A stretch of DNA of 64,000 nucleotides from Prorocentrum cordatum (GCA_963575745.1 CAUYUJ010002102.1:288239-352238); one strand, 5' to 3'. Counted from the stretch's first letter, positions 41,263 through 52,500 are shown. Numbers and translations: made by a program. The notes: generated by a model from the sequence alone, not told the origin.

Positions 41263-41459
41263 CGCTGATGTTCGTAATGATGTAGTTGTTTCTTCCTCCA
41301 CCTCCACCCCCCTCCTCCCTCAAGGAGTTATGGCTCAGAGGGGGAGCACGGCTCCCCTCAGGGCCACTGCGTCTGCACCTCCGCGTGGTGCTTGAGGGGC
41401 GTGACTGTGGTGCCCTCACGCCACCAGTGTCACGACTAAGGCAGCGGCACTTTTGTTGC

Positions 41460-42325
41460 AGATCTCTCTCCCCATGCGCCGCCGATGCGAGTGGAACTCC
41501 CTCGTGGTAATGAACCACTTTCGGTGCGCAGGTTGCCAGAACATAATGGAGTTGTTCGAACGCCCCAGGGACAGGCACGGCTGGTTCAATCGTCAGACGG
41601 GTACATTGGCCATCGGTGATGCTGTTTAGTACTGCGACGAGGAGGAGGATCAATTGCAGCAGCAGGGGCACATCCTGAAGAGTCGCAGCCGCAGCTCCTC
41701 CCCCTCAGCAAGTGGTCACTGGTGGTCACAGTCGCTTCCGCGCAGATCGGGCAAAGGTGGGGCGCATGAGATCTCCAGCCCGTTGCAGAAGGCGATCGAG
41801 GCCACGAAAGAGCAGGAGTTGTAGGGCACTCTCAAGGCCCAACTCATGCGCTTGTCCTCTCACCCCTGCCCAGCGGCGACGGCGGCGAAACCAGTCGATG
41901 CCATGAGGATGGCCGACGGGGTCCTCAGTCAGGAGTGCAGAACGCGTGCGGGAGCAGGCAACAGCGCCGGCTCTTCGCCTGGAGGCCTCCTCTGGCGGCG
42001 GCCGACCTGAAGGAGCAGGGGGCAGCCCTCAAGCAGGCTCGGGCCCAGGAGGCCAGGGCGACGGCTGTCAGCGCACTGGCGCAAGCGGGGGGCTTTTTCC
42101 GCAGGCTGCCGCTCCCTCGGCCCAGAAGGGGTCCCATGTTCCGGCTCGAGCGGGGCGGCGGCTTCTCCGCAGAGCGAGAGCACGCGGAGCGCGCCCCCTG
42201 CCGTGGGGCAGCTGCGCGAGGACCTGCCTGCCACTCGGGGGCAGCCCCAGGGGGCAAGAGGGGCAGGAGAGCACCAGCTGGCTGGAACAGGCTCGCAGGT
42301 TCCAGGAGCAGCTCGCAGATGGTAT
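41460..42325 (+). pseudogene. LINE relic, probable ORF1 part
   Basis: Broken frames read CEWNSLVVMNHFRCAGCQN and MELFERPRDRHGWFNRQTG (a Cys/His-rich patch), then QLMRLSSHPCPA and, just before the inserted MITE, SWLEQARRFQEQLADGI. After the MITE the text continues as PKKKNAKGGVASQDETIPK and EEAKKLSKALFTAQKEEAK. Stops and frame changes show it is not functional. Assignment to a LINE rests on the endonuclease remnant that follows at 43 kb. Confidence 0.4.
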
Positions 42326-42490
42326 TGTTAAGTCGGGCGCGTTCAAAAATTATCAAACAATAATCAAAAATGATCAAAAATAAGAAGGGAGCGTTTTTTT
42401 TTGTAGTTTCGAATATTTTTGGTAATGTTTTGAATATTTGTAGTCTTTCGTCCAAAATCCCCCTCTAGGGGGACATGCCCGACCTAACAG
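42325..42490. mobile_element. MITE family C, copy 3
   Basis: TTAAGTCGGGCGCG at the left and AGGGGGACATGCCCGACCTAA at the right are inverted (the right includes CTCTAGGGGGA). The interior is AT-rich with TTCGTCCAAAATCCCCC. It splits a coding-like LINE relic. Confidence 0.75.
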
Positions 42491-43680
42491 TGTTGCCAAA
42501 AAAGAAGAATGCGAAGGGAGGCGTCGCCAGTCAGGACGAGACCATCCCGAAGCAGGAACAGCCGCCCGCCCATGACGAGACTGCCTGCGAGGAGAGAAAG
42601 GAGTAGAAGCCCCAGAGGGAGCAGCGCCTCGCGGACGAGGCGAAGAAGTTATCCAAGGCCCTCTTCACGGCACAGAAGGAGGAGGCGAAAACCAGTGGCA
42701 AGGGCAGTGCAGCTGCGGCGGCATCCTCGTCTGCGGCTGGAGGTAAGGAGGGGAAGTCATCGTGACACACGGCATCGGGTGCTTGTCAGACCCGGCCTGA
42801 CATTGAAGCGGGTGAGCAGCACACCCACATGTTCGCTGCGAGTGTCACATCGCTCCCGGACGAGGTGGTTTGAAAGTACATTACAAAGAATTCGTCTATA
42901 TGCCGCGATTGGGGCCTACTCGAGACGTACGTGCACCACCCTGATGAACTTCATGGATGGGGCCAAAGGACCAGACAGGTCAAGCTACGATTGTACCACA
43001 CTCCTGCGCGATAATCTGGGAACGTTCTCCGACCGTAAGCAGAAAGTGCCCGGGCGTAAACATTTGCAGGCTCACGTTCTCCCCGAAGCAAGGGTTTGGG
43101 CTTCTCTGTTGTCTAGTACTGGCTCTGCGGCGTTCGATGGTTTCTGTCCCGTGGTCGTGAATGTATCGGGGTTCTGCTTCATGTTTGTTCTTCTACATGG
43201 GCACCCATCGATGGCCATGGAAGGCCAGGACAGAACCATATTTGGAACATTGGGTGGTCTTCTCAAATCGGTACGACTTCCATGGACGGTCATCGGGGAC
43301 TTCACTATGCCCTCGGCCGTCTTGCAGGCGTCCAGCTTTGCCCAGCAACACGACGGTGTCATCGGGGCCGCTCACGGACAGAGCGGGACATGTGCCCAGC
43401 AAGGAGGCGGCGATTCCTTGTTGGACTACACGCTTCGCTTTCCGTCGGCAGTTCCGTTCGTCAACGATTCCCAGCTTTTGCGTGATGTGAGTTGGAAGCC
43501 CTCTGTAGCGCCGCGGATTTCCCGCGGGAGCACTGAGCTTCAGCTGATCCCGAGAATCCTCGAGACCCCGTGGCTGCCCTAGCTCGCGAGGCTCAAGCGT
43601 GGGCCCACCATGGGTTAGAGGAGCTCCAGTGCCAAACCCGAGCGCACGATGACCCAACGAGAGACCGTCCAGAGGCGCGC
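42491..43680 (+). pseudogene. LINE relic with endonuclease C-terminal part
   Basis: The 43130-43540 segment reads GFCFMFVLLHGHP, LPWTVIGDFTMPSAVLQAS, GTCAQQGGGDSLLDYTL and a closing VSWKPSVAP. This corresponds to the strand-loop order of retroelement APE-type endonucleases (GDFN.., then S.LDYxL, then WKPH). The active-site Asn of GDxN is Thr here and the final His is replaced by Ser, so the enzyme would be dead. Upstream 42500-42770 carries a Lys/Glu/Ala-rich remnant with stops. No RT follows. Confidence 0.55.
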
Positions 43681-43794
43681 TGAGCAGATTCAGTCGTTGC
43701 TCGGGGACTGCTTCCAACCTGAGTATCCCAACGGTGGGGGTGGTCCTGTGGGGGCGGGGCCGCCCCCCCCCTCGAGCTGTTTGATGATCCAGAG

Positions 43795-43945
43795 CCTGAT
43801 CTTTCAAGGGAGGAAAAACCACCCAGACCAGACAATTGGCGTTTACTAAACGGCCGTGGGCGTTTCCTAAAAGCACTGCCCGGTTTGATTCCTTCTTTGG
43901 GTGCGTTTACTGAACGGCCTCGCTTGTCGGGGTGGTTATTCTGGG
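43795..43945. repeat. Dispersed repeat family N, copy 2
   Basis: TTTACTAAACGGCCGTGGGC, TTGATTCCTTCTTTGGGTGC and GTTTACTGAACGGCC correspond to 18165-18250. Confidence 0.7.
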
Positions 43946-44249
43946 GGTGGTTTGAGTTGCCCTCTGATCTTGACGAGTGGCCAGACAAACCTGTCCCGTG
44001 GGAAGGGGGCGAGGGGGGCCAAGACACGGGGGCCGGGATAGAGGCAGGCGAGAGGGCATCCGCAATTGCGGACGCTACCCTGCCCGCGGACCGCTGCGTG
44101 GGGAGGTCGGTGCAGGTAGGGCCAGAGCGCCACATGGCGCCAGCGACCCCCTTTTCCACCAAGTGCGCACAGCTAGGCCATACTAGATTTTTACAGGCAG
44201 CCCACCTCTAGCCGAGGGGGAATAGCACCGAACTGGCACGAGAGCTCGA

Positions 44250-44495
44250 TCGGTCGATCCTCCTCCCCCTGTTCCTCTACCTCCTCCTTCTCCTGCTCCT
44301 CCCCCTCCACCTTATCCTCCTCCTCCACTCTACCTTATCCTCCTCCTCCACCCTGCCTCCTCCTTCTCCTCATCATCATCGTCGTCATCATCATCAGCAT
44401 CATCATCATCATCATCACCATCATCATCATTGTCGTCGTCATCATCAGCATCATCATCATCGTCAGCATCATCTTCCTTGTCATCCTCCCCCCTC
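44250..44495. repeat. (CTC)n and (CAT)n arrays
   Basis: CTCCTCC to about 44365, then CATCATCATCGTCGTC with few interruptions to about 44490. It lies in intron 3 of the membrane-protein gene. Confidence 0.9.
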
Positions 44496-44658
44496 CCTTC
44501 GAACATCGGCACCCAGACCTTTCCAGGGCCGCCTTCTCCCACTGGAGCTCCGAGGCGGACCCATCCCGCGGCGGCGAGGGCGCCTCACGGAGGCTCGAGA
44601 CGCGGGGCGCGGGCGTGCCCGGAGGCCTCGAGTGTGCTCGGCCCCCCCTCGGGCCCAG

Positions 44659-44747
44659 GAGTGGTGGCCGTACGACGTGTACGCGCGCCTGAGCCTCTTC
44701 CTCGCCTTCATGCACCTCACCTCGACCTACTGCTTCCACCAGCTCGG
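44659..44747 (+). CDS. Membrane-protein gene, exon 4
   Basis: After CTCGGGCCCAG the frame reads EWWPYDVYARLSLFLAFMHL then TSTYCFHQLG. It contains the family signature E-W-x-P-Y-x-x-Y-A-R followed by a hydrophobic span with M-H and YCFHQLG. A GC donor at 44748 is plausible (the frame beyond becomes Pro/Ala-rich). Later exons, which in this family carry further spans, were not found; the large LINE on the opposite strand may lie within the next intron. Confidence 0.65.
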
Positions 44748-44844
44748 GCGCTCGGGGCTCTCCCCCATCCAGCCACCCCGCGCTGGCCTGCCCCCCCCCC
44801 TCCCCCACGCTCCCTTGAGGAGGGCGATCAGCGGCAGCGTCAGG

Positions 44845-45020
44845 GGGGGATAGGCTCGAGGGGGGGACGAATCGGCCCCCGATCGCCCATTTATCGCCGA
44901 TGGGGGCCCGGTTGTCCACCCCGCCCAGGAGCATGCGGGGGTCCATGGCTGATCGATCGCCAACGAATCGCCGATCTCAGACCAATGCCAATGTTTCATC
45001 GCTTGAGCCGGTCCTCCTTG
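44845..45020. repeat. Dispersed repeat family G, copy 3
   Basis: GGGGGGATAGGCTCGAGG, GAATCGGCCCCCGATCGCCC, ATCGCCGATGGGGGCCCG and TCGCCGATC..CAATGTTTCATCG match the other two copies. Confidence 0.65.
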
Positions 45021-45268
45021 GTCGTTACACCCACTCCTCCTCCTCCGAGGAGGAGAAGGAGGAGGGCAAGCAGGTGGGATCACGTGCGCGTGGTATGTGA
45101 CCCCTCACCGCAGCTCGCAGAGGAGCCAAGCGGGTCCCGAGGGAGACGGGCCACGGGCTTTTCTCACCGTTTTCCGGGGCCCTCCACGAGCCTCGGGGCC
45201 GTCGAGAAGCCCGGCAGGACAGAGAGCGTTGGAGCCTGCGGTGGCCCAGTTCTCGGAGGGCACCAACT

Positions 45269-45326
45269 ATACACCAACACCGATCCTGGCCCAGGATCAC
45301 CCTGGGCCCAGGATCGGTGTATATGC
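45269..45326. repeat. Near-perfect hairpin, family E core
   Basis: ATACACC(AACACC)GATCCTGGCCCAGG and CCTGGGCCCAGGATCGGTGTAT are inverted around a short loop. The left arm is like 28424-28447, suggesting a minimal family E copy. Confidence 0.65.
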
Positions 45327-46040
45327 CTTCTTGCGCAAGGCAGGAGGCCTTCCTAAGTTCTGGGTTCCAGCCCGCAAAGAAAGGGGGGGTTAGGGGGGCC
45401 CCCGCGTCGCAACGCCCGGGCGCGGCTCGAGCAGCCTGTCAGTTTCGGCCCAAGGAGGGGCCCCTGGGACCGACGCTGAGCGGCCTTCCCCCTCCACCCC
45501 CCCTTCCTTCCTCTTGACCGTCCAGTGGGCTTGTCCAGCTCAGACCCCCGCGGCCGCCTCCAAGAGAGGAGCCGAGGAACACGCGCAAACATGGATGGAA
45601 GCGCGTCGAGCAGCGACGGCCTCGCTTCCACGCAGAGTCCGCGAGCTCCGCCACCACAGCGGGTGGCACTGGCGCCGCTTCTCGGGGGCCTTCCCCGATC
45701 CATGGGCCTGGCGACCGCGCACCGGATCCACGTACACATGGTTCTTCTCCAATGATTTGAAGGTTCTTTGTTTTTTTGGGGCGGCCAAGATCCTTTCATT
45801 TCTAATTGTTATATCCTGGGCCTCTTTCTGGCCATTATAGGGGGCCAGGGACAATTAGAAACAAACACAATTAGAAATGAGCACGATTAGAGATAAACGA
45901 CGTGTATCTCTAATGCATGTTAGCGCGTGCCCGAAGGAGCTCTCCTGGGCCCCAGCACCCGTCTGCTTCGGGGACCGTCTCCCCTCGTGCCGAGCAGTGG
46001 CCTCTGGTGCGCGGCTCTCGGAGGGCGCGGGGGGGAGGAA
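45327..46040. other. Gene-free stretch containing family P copy 3
   Basis: At 45698-45737, GATCCATGGGCCTGGCGACCGCGCACCGGATCCACG is a degenerate copy of the 3159-3196 palindrome. At 45850-45905 an AATTAGAAA/GATTAGAGATAAAC word is repeated four times. No exon seen. Confidence 0.5.
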
Positions 46041-46560
46041 CCAACGGAGGAGGAGGAGGAGGAGGAGGAGGAGGAGGAAGAGGAGGAGGAGGAGGAGGAG
46101 GAGGAGCAGGAGGAGGGGAAGGGGGGGGAGGAGGAGGGGGAGGGGGGGGGTGAGGGGGAGGGGGAGGAGGAGGGAGGAGGAGGAGAGGAGGAGGAGGTGG
46201 AGGAGGAGGAGGAGGAGGAGGAGGAGGAGGAGGAGGGTGAGGAGGAGGAGGAAGAAGAGGAGAAGAAGAGGAGGAAGAGGAGGAGGAGGAGGAGGGGGAG
46301 GATCCTCCTCATCCTCCTCGTTATCGTCCTCGTGCTCGTCCTCGTTCTCGTTCTCGCTCTTGTTCTCGTCGTCGTCGTCGTCCGTCTTCATCGTCGTCGT
46401 CGTCATCCTGACCATCATCATCATCATCATCATCAGCAGCAGCATCATCATCATCATCATCGTCACCATCATCATCATTATCATCATCATCAGCAGCAGC
46501 AGCATTTGAATGTTTATTATTATTATTTGTGTTGTTATTATTATTAATATTATTATCCGA
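46041..46560. repeat. (GGA)n then compound (CTC/TCG/CAT/ATT) array
   Basis: GGA-rich at 46045-46305, then TCCTCG, GTCGTC, CATCAT, CAGCAG and TTATTA blocks to about 46555. The strand asymmetry flips from purine to pyrimidine at about 46305. Confidence 0.9.
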
Positions 46561-46900
46561 AGAGCAATATTATCCGTTGTTATCCGGCATTGAACATTTT
46601 TTCGGGTGTAGAAAAGCCGCTATATGGGAGGAGGCAGAGATCAGCAGCATCACCGCAGGACCTGGCTCCGACGAAGCCTCTCGGAGGCAAGCCCAAGCAC
46701 GCGGGCCGCTGTTGCCGCCGTACGGCATGCGTCGATAGGCAAGCCGCGCGCCAGATATCACTCTTGCACAGCGTCGCCCTGGCGCGCAGCTGAGGATTCG
46801 AGGATTCAGAGTCCCGTCTGTTGTCTGTTCGCGCGTCTGGTGCCTCGGGAAGGTTTCTCGTCACCGCGGCTGCATCCGTACCGACATTCTAGTCGAGACG
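46561..46900. other. Gene-free stretch, nothing recognised
   Basis: Mixed sequence between two microsatellites. Short frames only. Confidence 0.4.
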
Positions 46901-46904
46901 CGCA

Positions 46905-47885
46905 GTAGGAGGAGCAGGAGGAGGAGGAGGAGGAGGAGGAGGAGGAGGAGGAGGAGGAGGAGGAGGAGGAGGAGGAGGAGCAGGAGGAGGAGGAGGAGGA
47001 GGAGGAGGAGGAGGAGGAGGAGGAGCAGGAGGAGGAGGAGGAGCAGGAGGGGCAGGAGGAGCCGGAGGAGGCGGCTGCCGTGCCCGCTCTCTGGCGCGGT
47101 GCCCTGCCAAAAAAGAGCTCCTGCCCGGGGTCCTCGGCCGCCGGGCGCCCCGACTGGGCGCGCCACGGCCGGAGCCGGGCGAGGGAGAGAGGGAGCACGG
47201 GCCTGAGCAGCACTGAGAGCACCCAGCCAGCACGCATGTCCCAGGCAAGGGGGGGGGGGGGGCCACAGCAGAGGGCACCGCCTTGCCACCTCCCTCCGCC
47301 TTCCTCCTTCTCCCCCACGCCCACGCCCCTCCCTCCTCCTTCTCCCTCCTCCTCCTTCTCCCTCCCTCCTCCTTCTCCCTCCCCCACGCCCTCCCTCTCC
47401 CCGATTCCCCCCCCCCCCCCACCCCGCCCTGGCCTCCCCCCCTTGTTCTCGCTCTTGCCTGGCGGCTCGGAAGACTTGCATGGCCTGCCTTCTCCCCTCC
47501 CCCTCCCCCATTCCCCTTCCTTCATCGCCGAAAGAGAAGAGGGTTGGAGAACCTCTTCGTTCTCGTCCTCCTCCTCGCCTCAGAACCATCCATCGTTGTC
47601 GTCGTCGTTGTCGTCGTCGTCCTCCTCTTCCTCCTCTTCGTCCTCTCCTCCCTTCTTCTCTCTCAGACTGCCTCATCCCAATTGTCCCACTCCCTCCTTC
47701 CCCCTTCTCCCTACTCTCACCTCGTACCTCCTGGCGTCTCTCCCTCTCTCCCCTCCTCCGCCTCTGTCCTCACCCTCGTCGTCCGCCGCCTCCTCCGCCT
47801 CAGTCATCCCGCCTCCTCCCCTCCTTCTCCCTCCTCCCGCCTCGCTTTGCTTCTCCCTCCCCGTCCCTGCTCATCTCCCTCCTCC
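46905..47885. repeat. (GGA)n array and long pyrimidine-rich tract
   Basis: Near-perfect GGA repeats at 46908-47075, then after about 200 bases a C/T-rich tract (CTCCCTCC, TCGTCGTCG) from about 47285 to 47885. Confidence 0.85.
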
Positions 47886-48189
47886 TCCGCTATTTCCGCT
47901 ATTTGACGCGCCGTAAGGGTCACAGCCCTGAAGCGCAGCGCGGCGGCCGTCGGCCGCCGACAGAGGGGGGGAGAGGGAGGCCCGTTTCAATCCTGGACAG
48001 CGAAGGCCTGGAGGAAAGGGGAAGGGAAAAAGACGGGCCCGTTGGGCCCAACACCGGTCGGCGAAGGGCCCGAGGGGGCGAGGGCCCGCGGGGCCCTGGC
48101 CTTTGGCTCGGCGAGGGCCCACCCACCTCGGTGGGACCTAGCTGAGCTCGTCCGCGTGGTCGGGGGCGGCGGGGCCCTCAGGTCGCGTC
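47886..48189. other. GC-rich spacer
   Basis: No recognisable gene. Contains repeated GGGCCC words (GGGCCCGTTGGGCCCAAC, GGGCCCGAGGGGGCGAGGGCCC). Confidence 0.4.
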
Positions 48190-48760
48190 GAGGGCGGCGA
48201 CCCCGCCCGCCCCTGGCCTCCGTGATGCGCTCCCTCTGGTCCAGCGCGAGGTGCTCCGCGTCACGCGTGCGTCCGCGGTGTGCACCTGCCGGTCCAGCGC
48301 CTGGAGCTCTGCCTTGCCGCAAGTCTGCGGGGCTCCGCTCCTGGCCTCCCAGCTGTACGCCAGCTGGCCAAGCGCGCGGAGCTCCGCGTTGCCGCCGGCC
48401 TGCATGATGCGCTCCCTCTGGCCCAGCGCGAGGTGCTCCGCGTCGCCGTGCGTCGCCGGGTGCACCTGCTGGTCCAGCGCCAGGAGCTCTGTGTTGCCGC
48501 CGGTCTGCGGGAGCTTCAGCGCTTGGCCTCCCAGCTGTGCGCCAGCTGGCCCAGCGCGCGGAGCTCCGCGTTGCCGTCGGCCTCCATCGCCTGGTCCCCA
48601 GCGCGAGGAGCTCCATGGTGCCGTCGGCCTCCGCGATGGCCCCCAGCGCGAGGAGCTCCGCGATGCCGTCGGCTTCCGTATTTTCTCCTTCTGGCCCAGC
48701 GCGAGGCGCTCCGCGTCGCGGTCGGCCTCCTCGATGTGCCAGTGAGCCTGCCTCGTTGCT
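48190..48760 (-). repeat. Minisatellite with coding-like periodicity
   Basis: On the minus strand, units around GCGGAGCTCCGCGCGCTGGG and GCGGAGCACCTCGCGCTGGG recur with spacings of about 40 and 80 bases. They read as GNAELRALGQLAHSWEA-, DAEHLALGQRERIMQAGG- and DAERLALGQKEKI-like amphipathic units. Frame changes between units prevent one continuous protein. It could be a decayed exon for a repetitive coiled-coil protein or a minisatellite that only looks coding. Confidence 0.55.
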
Positions 48761-49358
48761 GGTGGGCTCTTCGTCTTGTCACAGTCACCTTGGTCATGAA
48801 CTGGTTGACTGCGTTGGGCTCTTCTCCTGGTAGGTTCCCAGCCGATGAAGTAGTGGTCGTGCTGGTTAAGGTCGATGGGGGTCGGCTTGTTGCTGGTAGG
48901 TGGAATAGATTGCGGGCGCACTCTGGCCTCCATGCACCGACTTCAAGCAGGGTTCATGGCGGCCCTGCCTCGTCCCGCTATGGCTAGGGGTCACAGTGCC
49001 CTCGGTGGGGGCGAACCCCAGGCCAGGTGATTCTTCTGCTGTCGATGAGGAAGGTCAACGCTGCCCTATGCTACGCCCTTGGGCGCTCGGGAGCTCCGTC
49101 TCCGCCATGGGAATGGTGGGGGTGGCGAGCTAGGGCGGACCGCGGGGGCGCGGGCAGTACTCGTCCTGCCCCCCCCCTGCCCCTCACCATCCCCCCTGGT
49201 GGGCGCGGGCAGTCCTCGTCCTGCCCCCCCGCCCTTCGAGCCCGTCTCGAAGTTTGATCCTTGCCTCACCAGGGCAACGTTGACTGGTACTTGGTGCAGT
49301 TGGGGTCATCGGGCTGGTACTTCTGAGCCCTGGCTGTACGGCGGCCGTGTCCGTCACT
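48761..49358. other. Gene-free stretch downstream of the LINE
   Basis: I see no exon. GGGGGC..GGGCAGTxCTCGTCCTGCCCCCC occurs twice at 49145-49235. The true 3' end of the retrotransposon may lie here, but no poly(A) or target duplication is visible. Confidence 0.4.
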
Positions 49359-49512
49359 GTGCAAAACGTGGCGACGTGAGCCTGGGGTGTTCCCTCGCAT
49401 TCGGGGCTTCCCCAGGTCTTGCGTCCTGACAACTTGTGCAAAACTTGGCGACGTAGCCTGAGGTGTTCCCACGCATTCGGGGCTTCCTCAGGACTTGCGT
49501 TCTGATTCTTTT
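49359..49512 (-). repeat. 77-bp tandem duplication in the LINE 3' region
   Basis: GTGCAAAACGTGGCGACGTG.. at 49359 and GTGCAAAACTTGGCGACGTA.. at 49436 start two units that both contain GCATTCGGGGCTTCC and TTGCGTxCTGA. They lie directly after the ORF2 stop (minus strand) and are likely part of the element's 3' UTR. Confidence 0.75.
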
Positions 49513-49522
49513 GTACATGTCG

Positions 49523-52500
49523 TCAAGGCGCTTCGTCACGATCCTCGTTGTCAGCCTGTGCCCGAACAGCTCCTGTCGAGGTGGCGGCCCTGCCGATTGC
49601 CTTGTCGGGTCGGTCCTGCCGGGCCCACTCCCTTGCCTCTTCCAGCCAGGTCGGTGAGCCGTTCCGCCTGCTGCCTCGATAGTAGTCCTGACCCATCTCC
49701 CTGGTCTTGTAGTGGTCGAGCGGCTGGAAGAAGTGGGCCACGTCGTCGTCGATGTGCCACCCCTGGACGTCGTTGGGCGACTCGCCAAAGCGCCACCTGA
49801 TCTGCTTCACCAGTGCGGTCGCGATGGCCTGGCACATCCTGTTCGGGTACTCCTTGGCCGGCGCGGTGCGCCACTGGCCTTCATCGTTGATGCCTGCCAG
49901 CTCCGCATGGTAGGAGGCCGTGTGAAAGCACCTTCCACTTCCAGGCAGTCTCCTGATTTCTGCTCGGAGGGTTGGTAGGGATACCGCCATCAGGCTTGTG
50001 GATTTCCTCGAGCGCGCTCCACAGGTGCACTGGTCGAAGGTGATCAGCTCGACTCCCTGCTGGTTCAGGAGATGGCGCATCTCGGGAAGCTTCCAGGAGC
50101 TGGCGAAGTGCTCCTCGATGGGCTCAGACGGGTGCTCGAGCATGCCTGGGACTCCCAAATTGAGGCACATGTACATAAGTTCCAGCTGTGTCCTGTATAG
50201 GCGGTTGCCTGTCGCTACTTGCTCCATCTCTGGGCGGGAAAGGTAGCGAAAGCCCCACAGGCTATTGCCGCCCCTTAGGGGTCTTGGTGGCCGACCCCTG
50301 CAGCCATTGGGGGGCAAGTGGCGCGCTCGGCTCCAGGTCTCGCACGGCGGTCCGCCGATGACTCCTGCAATTCTTCCTGCTTGTGCCATGTCTCGCCACT
50401 TGCTGACTGCGACCTCAGATGTCAGGTCGCCGAAGGTCGGGTCGTTGGCGATGTCCAGGCTGAGCATGTGTATGTCGCAAGCAGCCCGACTGCTGAGGCG
50501 GTCAAACCAGTCCTGAACATCTCCGTCTCGGCGACGGCCGCTGAATAGATGCAGCACATATAACGTCCGAGCTGGTCTGGGCCTCGGTACAGCGGCTGGC
50601 GGCGGTGGCTGCTCCTCAATGAAGGGCAGCTCAAGGCTCTCGTAGTGGCCGCCGTTGCTGTCGTCGCTGTCCTCGTCCGTATGTATTTCTGGAGGGCGAG
50701 CAGGGACTGCAGGCTTCTCTGCCCAGTCGATAGGCCTGCCCGCCCTTCGGTTCGCCTGCTGCTGGTCGCGGACAATTTGCTGGTTGTGCTGCAGCTCGGC
50801 TCTACTTAGGATTGCTGGGCGCGTCTTTCTCCAATGTCGAGCGCACTTGCGCACTCTCAGCAAGTGTTTGACCAGCCTGTTTGTAGTATGATAATCCATG
50901 CCGCATCCGTAGCAGACCGAACCAGTTGCCCACGAAATAGGATGACCCGACGAGGTGTGGTCCTTGGTGATGTGTGCTCGTAGCACTGCTGCGCTGGCTT
51001 CAGTACGTCCACAGTGGTAGCATAAGTACTTGCGCTGATGCTCGAAATGCTGGTCTGGGAAGGACGAGATGGCTTCCGTGTTGGTCCACCGTTGGAGTCG
51101 AAGCCTCCATCGAGCATGGTGGTCGTGGTCGTACTGGCGAGCTTTGCCACGTTGGCAAGCTTTCTTTACTGCGCTGAGGTAGCTTTGGTAGTCGTTCCTG
51201 GCCCAGTCCTTCCAGTCCTCGAGCGTGTATGCTCCACCACGCTCGTCAGGTCCTGTGTGGTCGCGGACCCAATCCAGGTCTCGGCGGAGCAGTGCCACCC
51301 AGCCGTAGCTACCGTCCCATGCTTGGCTAAGTAGCCGGCGGAGGTGCAGGGGTCCCCAGTTGAGGCATCTGCCAAATAGCCGTAACCTCTCAAGTCGCAG
51401 GACTATCTCTGGGGGCAGCTTGTCGACTCCTTCGAGGATCTGGGTGTTCGTTACTTCCTTTTTTTGTCGTACTTTCCAAGTGATCCTCTGCGCCGCAGCG
51501 TAGTTGACGATGTACTGGTTGTTGAAATTCCTGGCCTGGCCTGCGGTGAGTTCGGGCCAGGTAGACGCATTGTATAATAGCTGGGATAGCACCACGCTGT
51601 CGGCTAAATAGGCCTTGTCTTTGATTGCCAGCTCTGATCGCCTGTGGACTTCGCGATGGAGAGGCCTCGTGGATGTCGCTGCAGTGGCTACCTTCACTGC
51701 GACATCCACCCCAGGGGATGCATTGTCGGTCACGTAGGTCCCGAGGAGCTTGTGGTGACGAACCACCTCGACGTAACTCCCTGCGAGGGGGACCTCGATC
51801 CTCGGCACTCCCTCGGAGTAGAAACTGGCCCGCGCTTGCCGGCTCCCAGGCCCACTGAAGTCAATCATCACCTTGGTCTTGGTGAGTTGCAGCTGGAGGC
51901 CGAAGGTGCTGGCGGCGCAGTAGACGGCTTCGCAGAACTCGGTGGCCTCATGCTGAATGTGGTCGGGGCTGGTGAACACGTGCATGCCCGTTAGGTCATC
52001 GACAAACGATAGGCCATGTGGTTCTTGCTCCTGGAGTGGCCCATCTGTGGGGTCGTTGTCGCATGCGAAGCTGCTGTCAAGAGGCTTGCCCTGAGGTCGT
52101 AGTCCTCGCTGCGCCAGGTAGTTGTCAATCATGCGGTGGACTCGGCCGAATAGCAGATTGAAGTCCGCGTCGGCCAGGGGCACGCCAGGCCTCGTGCCCT
52201 TGTGCGGTGCCATAAGGTTCTGGGAAAACCTGTGTGATGTCCACCTGTTGCGATATCCTTCTGCAATGAGGGCAGCCAGGTGGGAGCCGTCCAACACTGT
52301 GTCGAGTATCCCTGGGTTGGCCATGAGGTGCTCCAGCTGCGGCTGGGCCCACAGGGGAACCTCGAGGTTCTCTAGCACCTCCTGGACTTCGTCCTCTTCA
52401 CCTGGGATACCATGTACCAGTTGGACTACAACCGAGTAGAAGGCCTCCTTTAAGTCGTAGCAGCTTATCATGGAGCACTTCCCTTGGGCCTGACTTCTCT

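Noticed and set aside
46861-47676. Leu-rich and Ser-rich frames of 180-270 codons at 46.9-47.7 kb
   Set aside because: They translate GGA/CTC repeats and C/T-rich DNA; no hydrophobic pattern or motif beyond the repeat.
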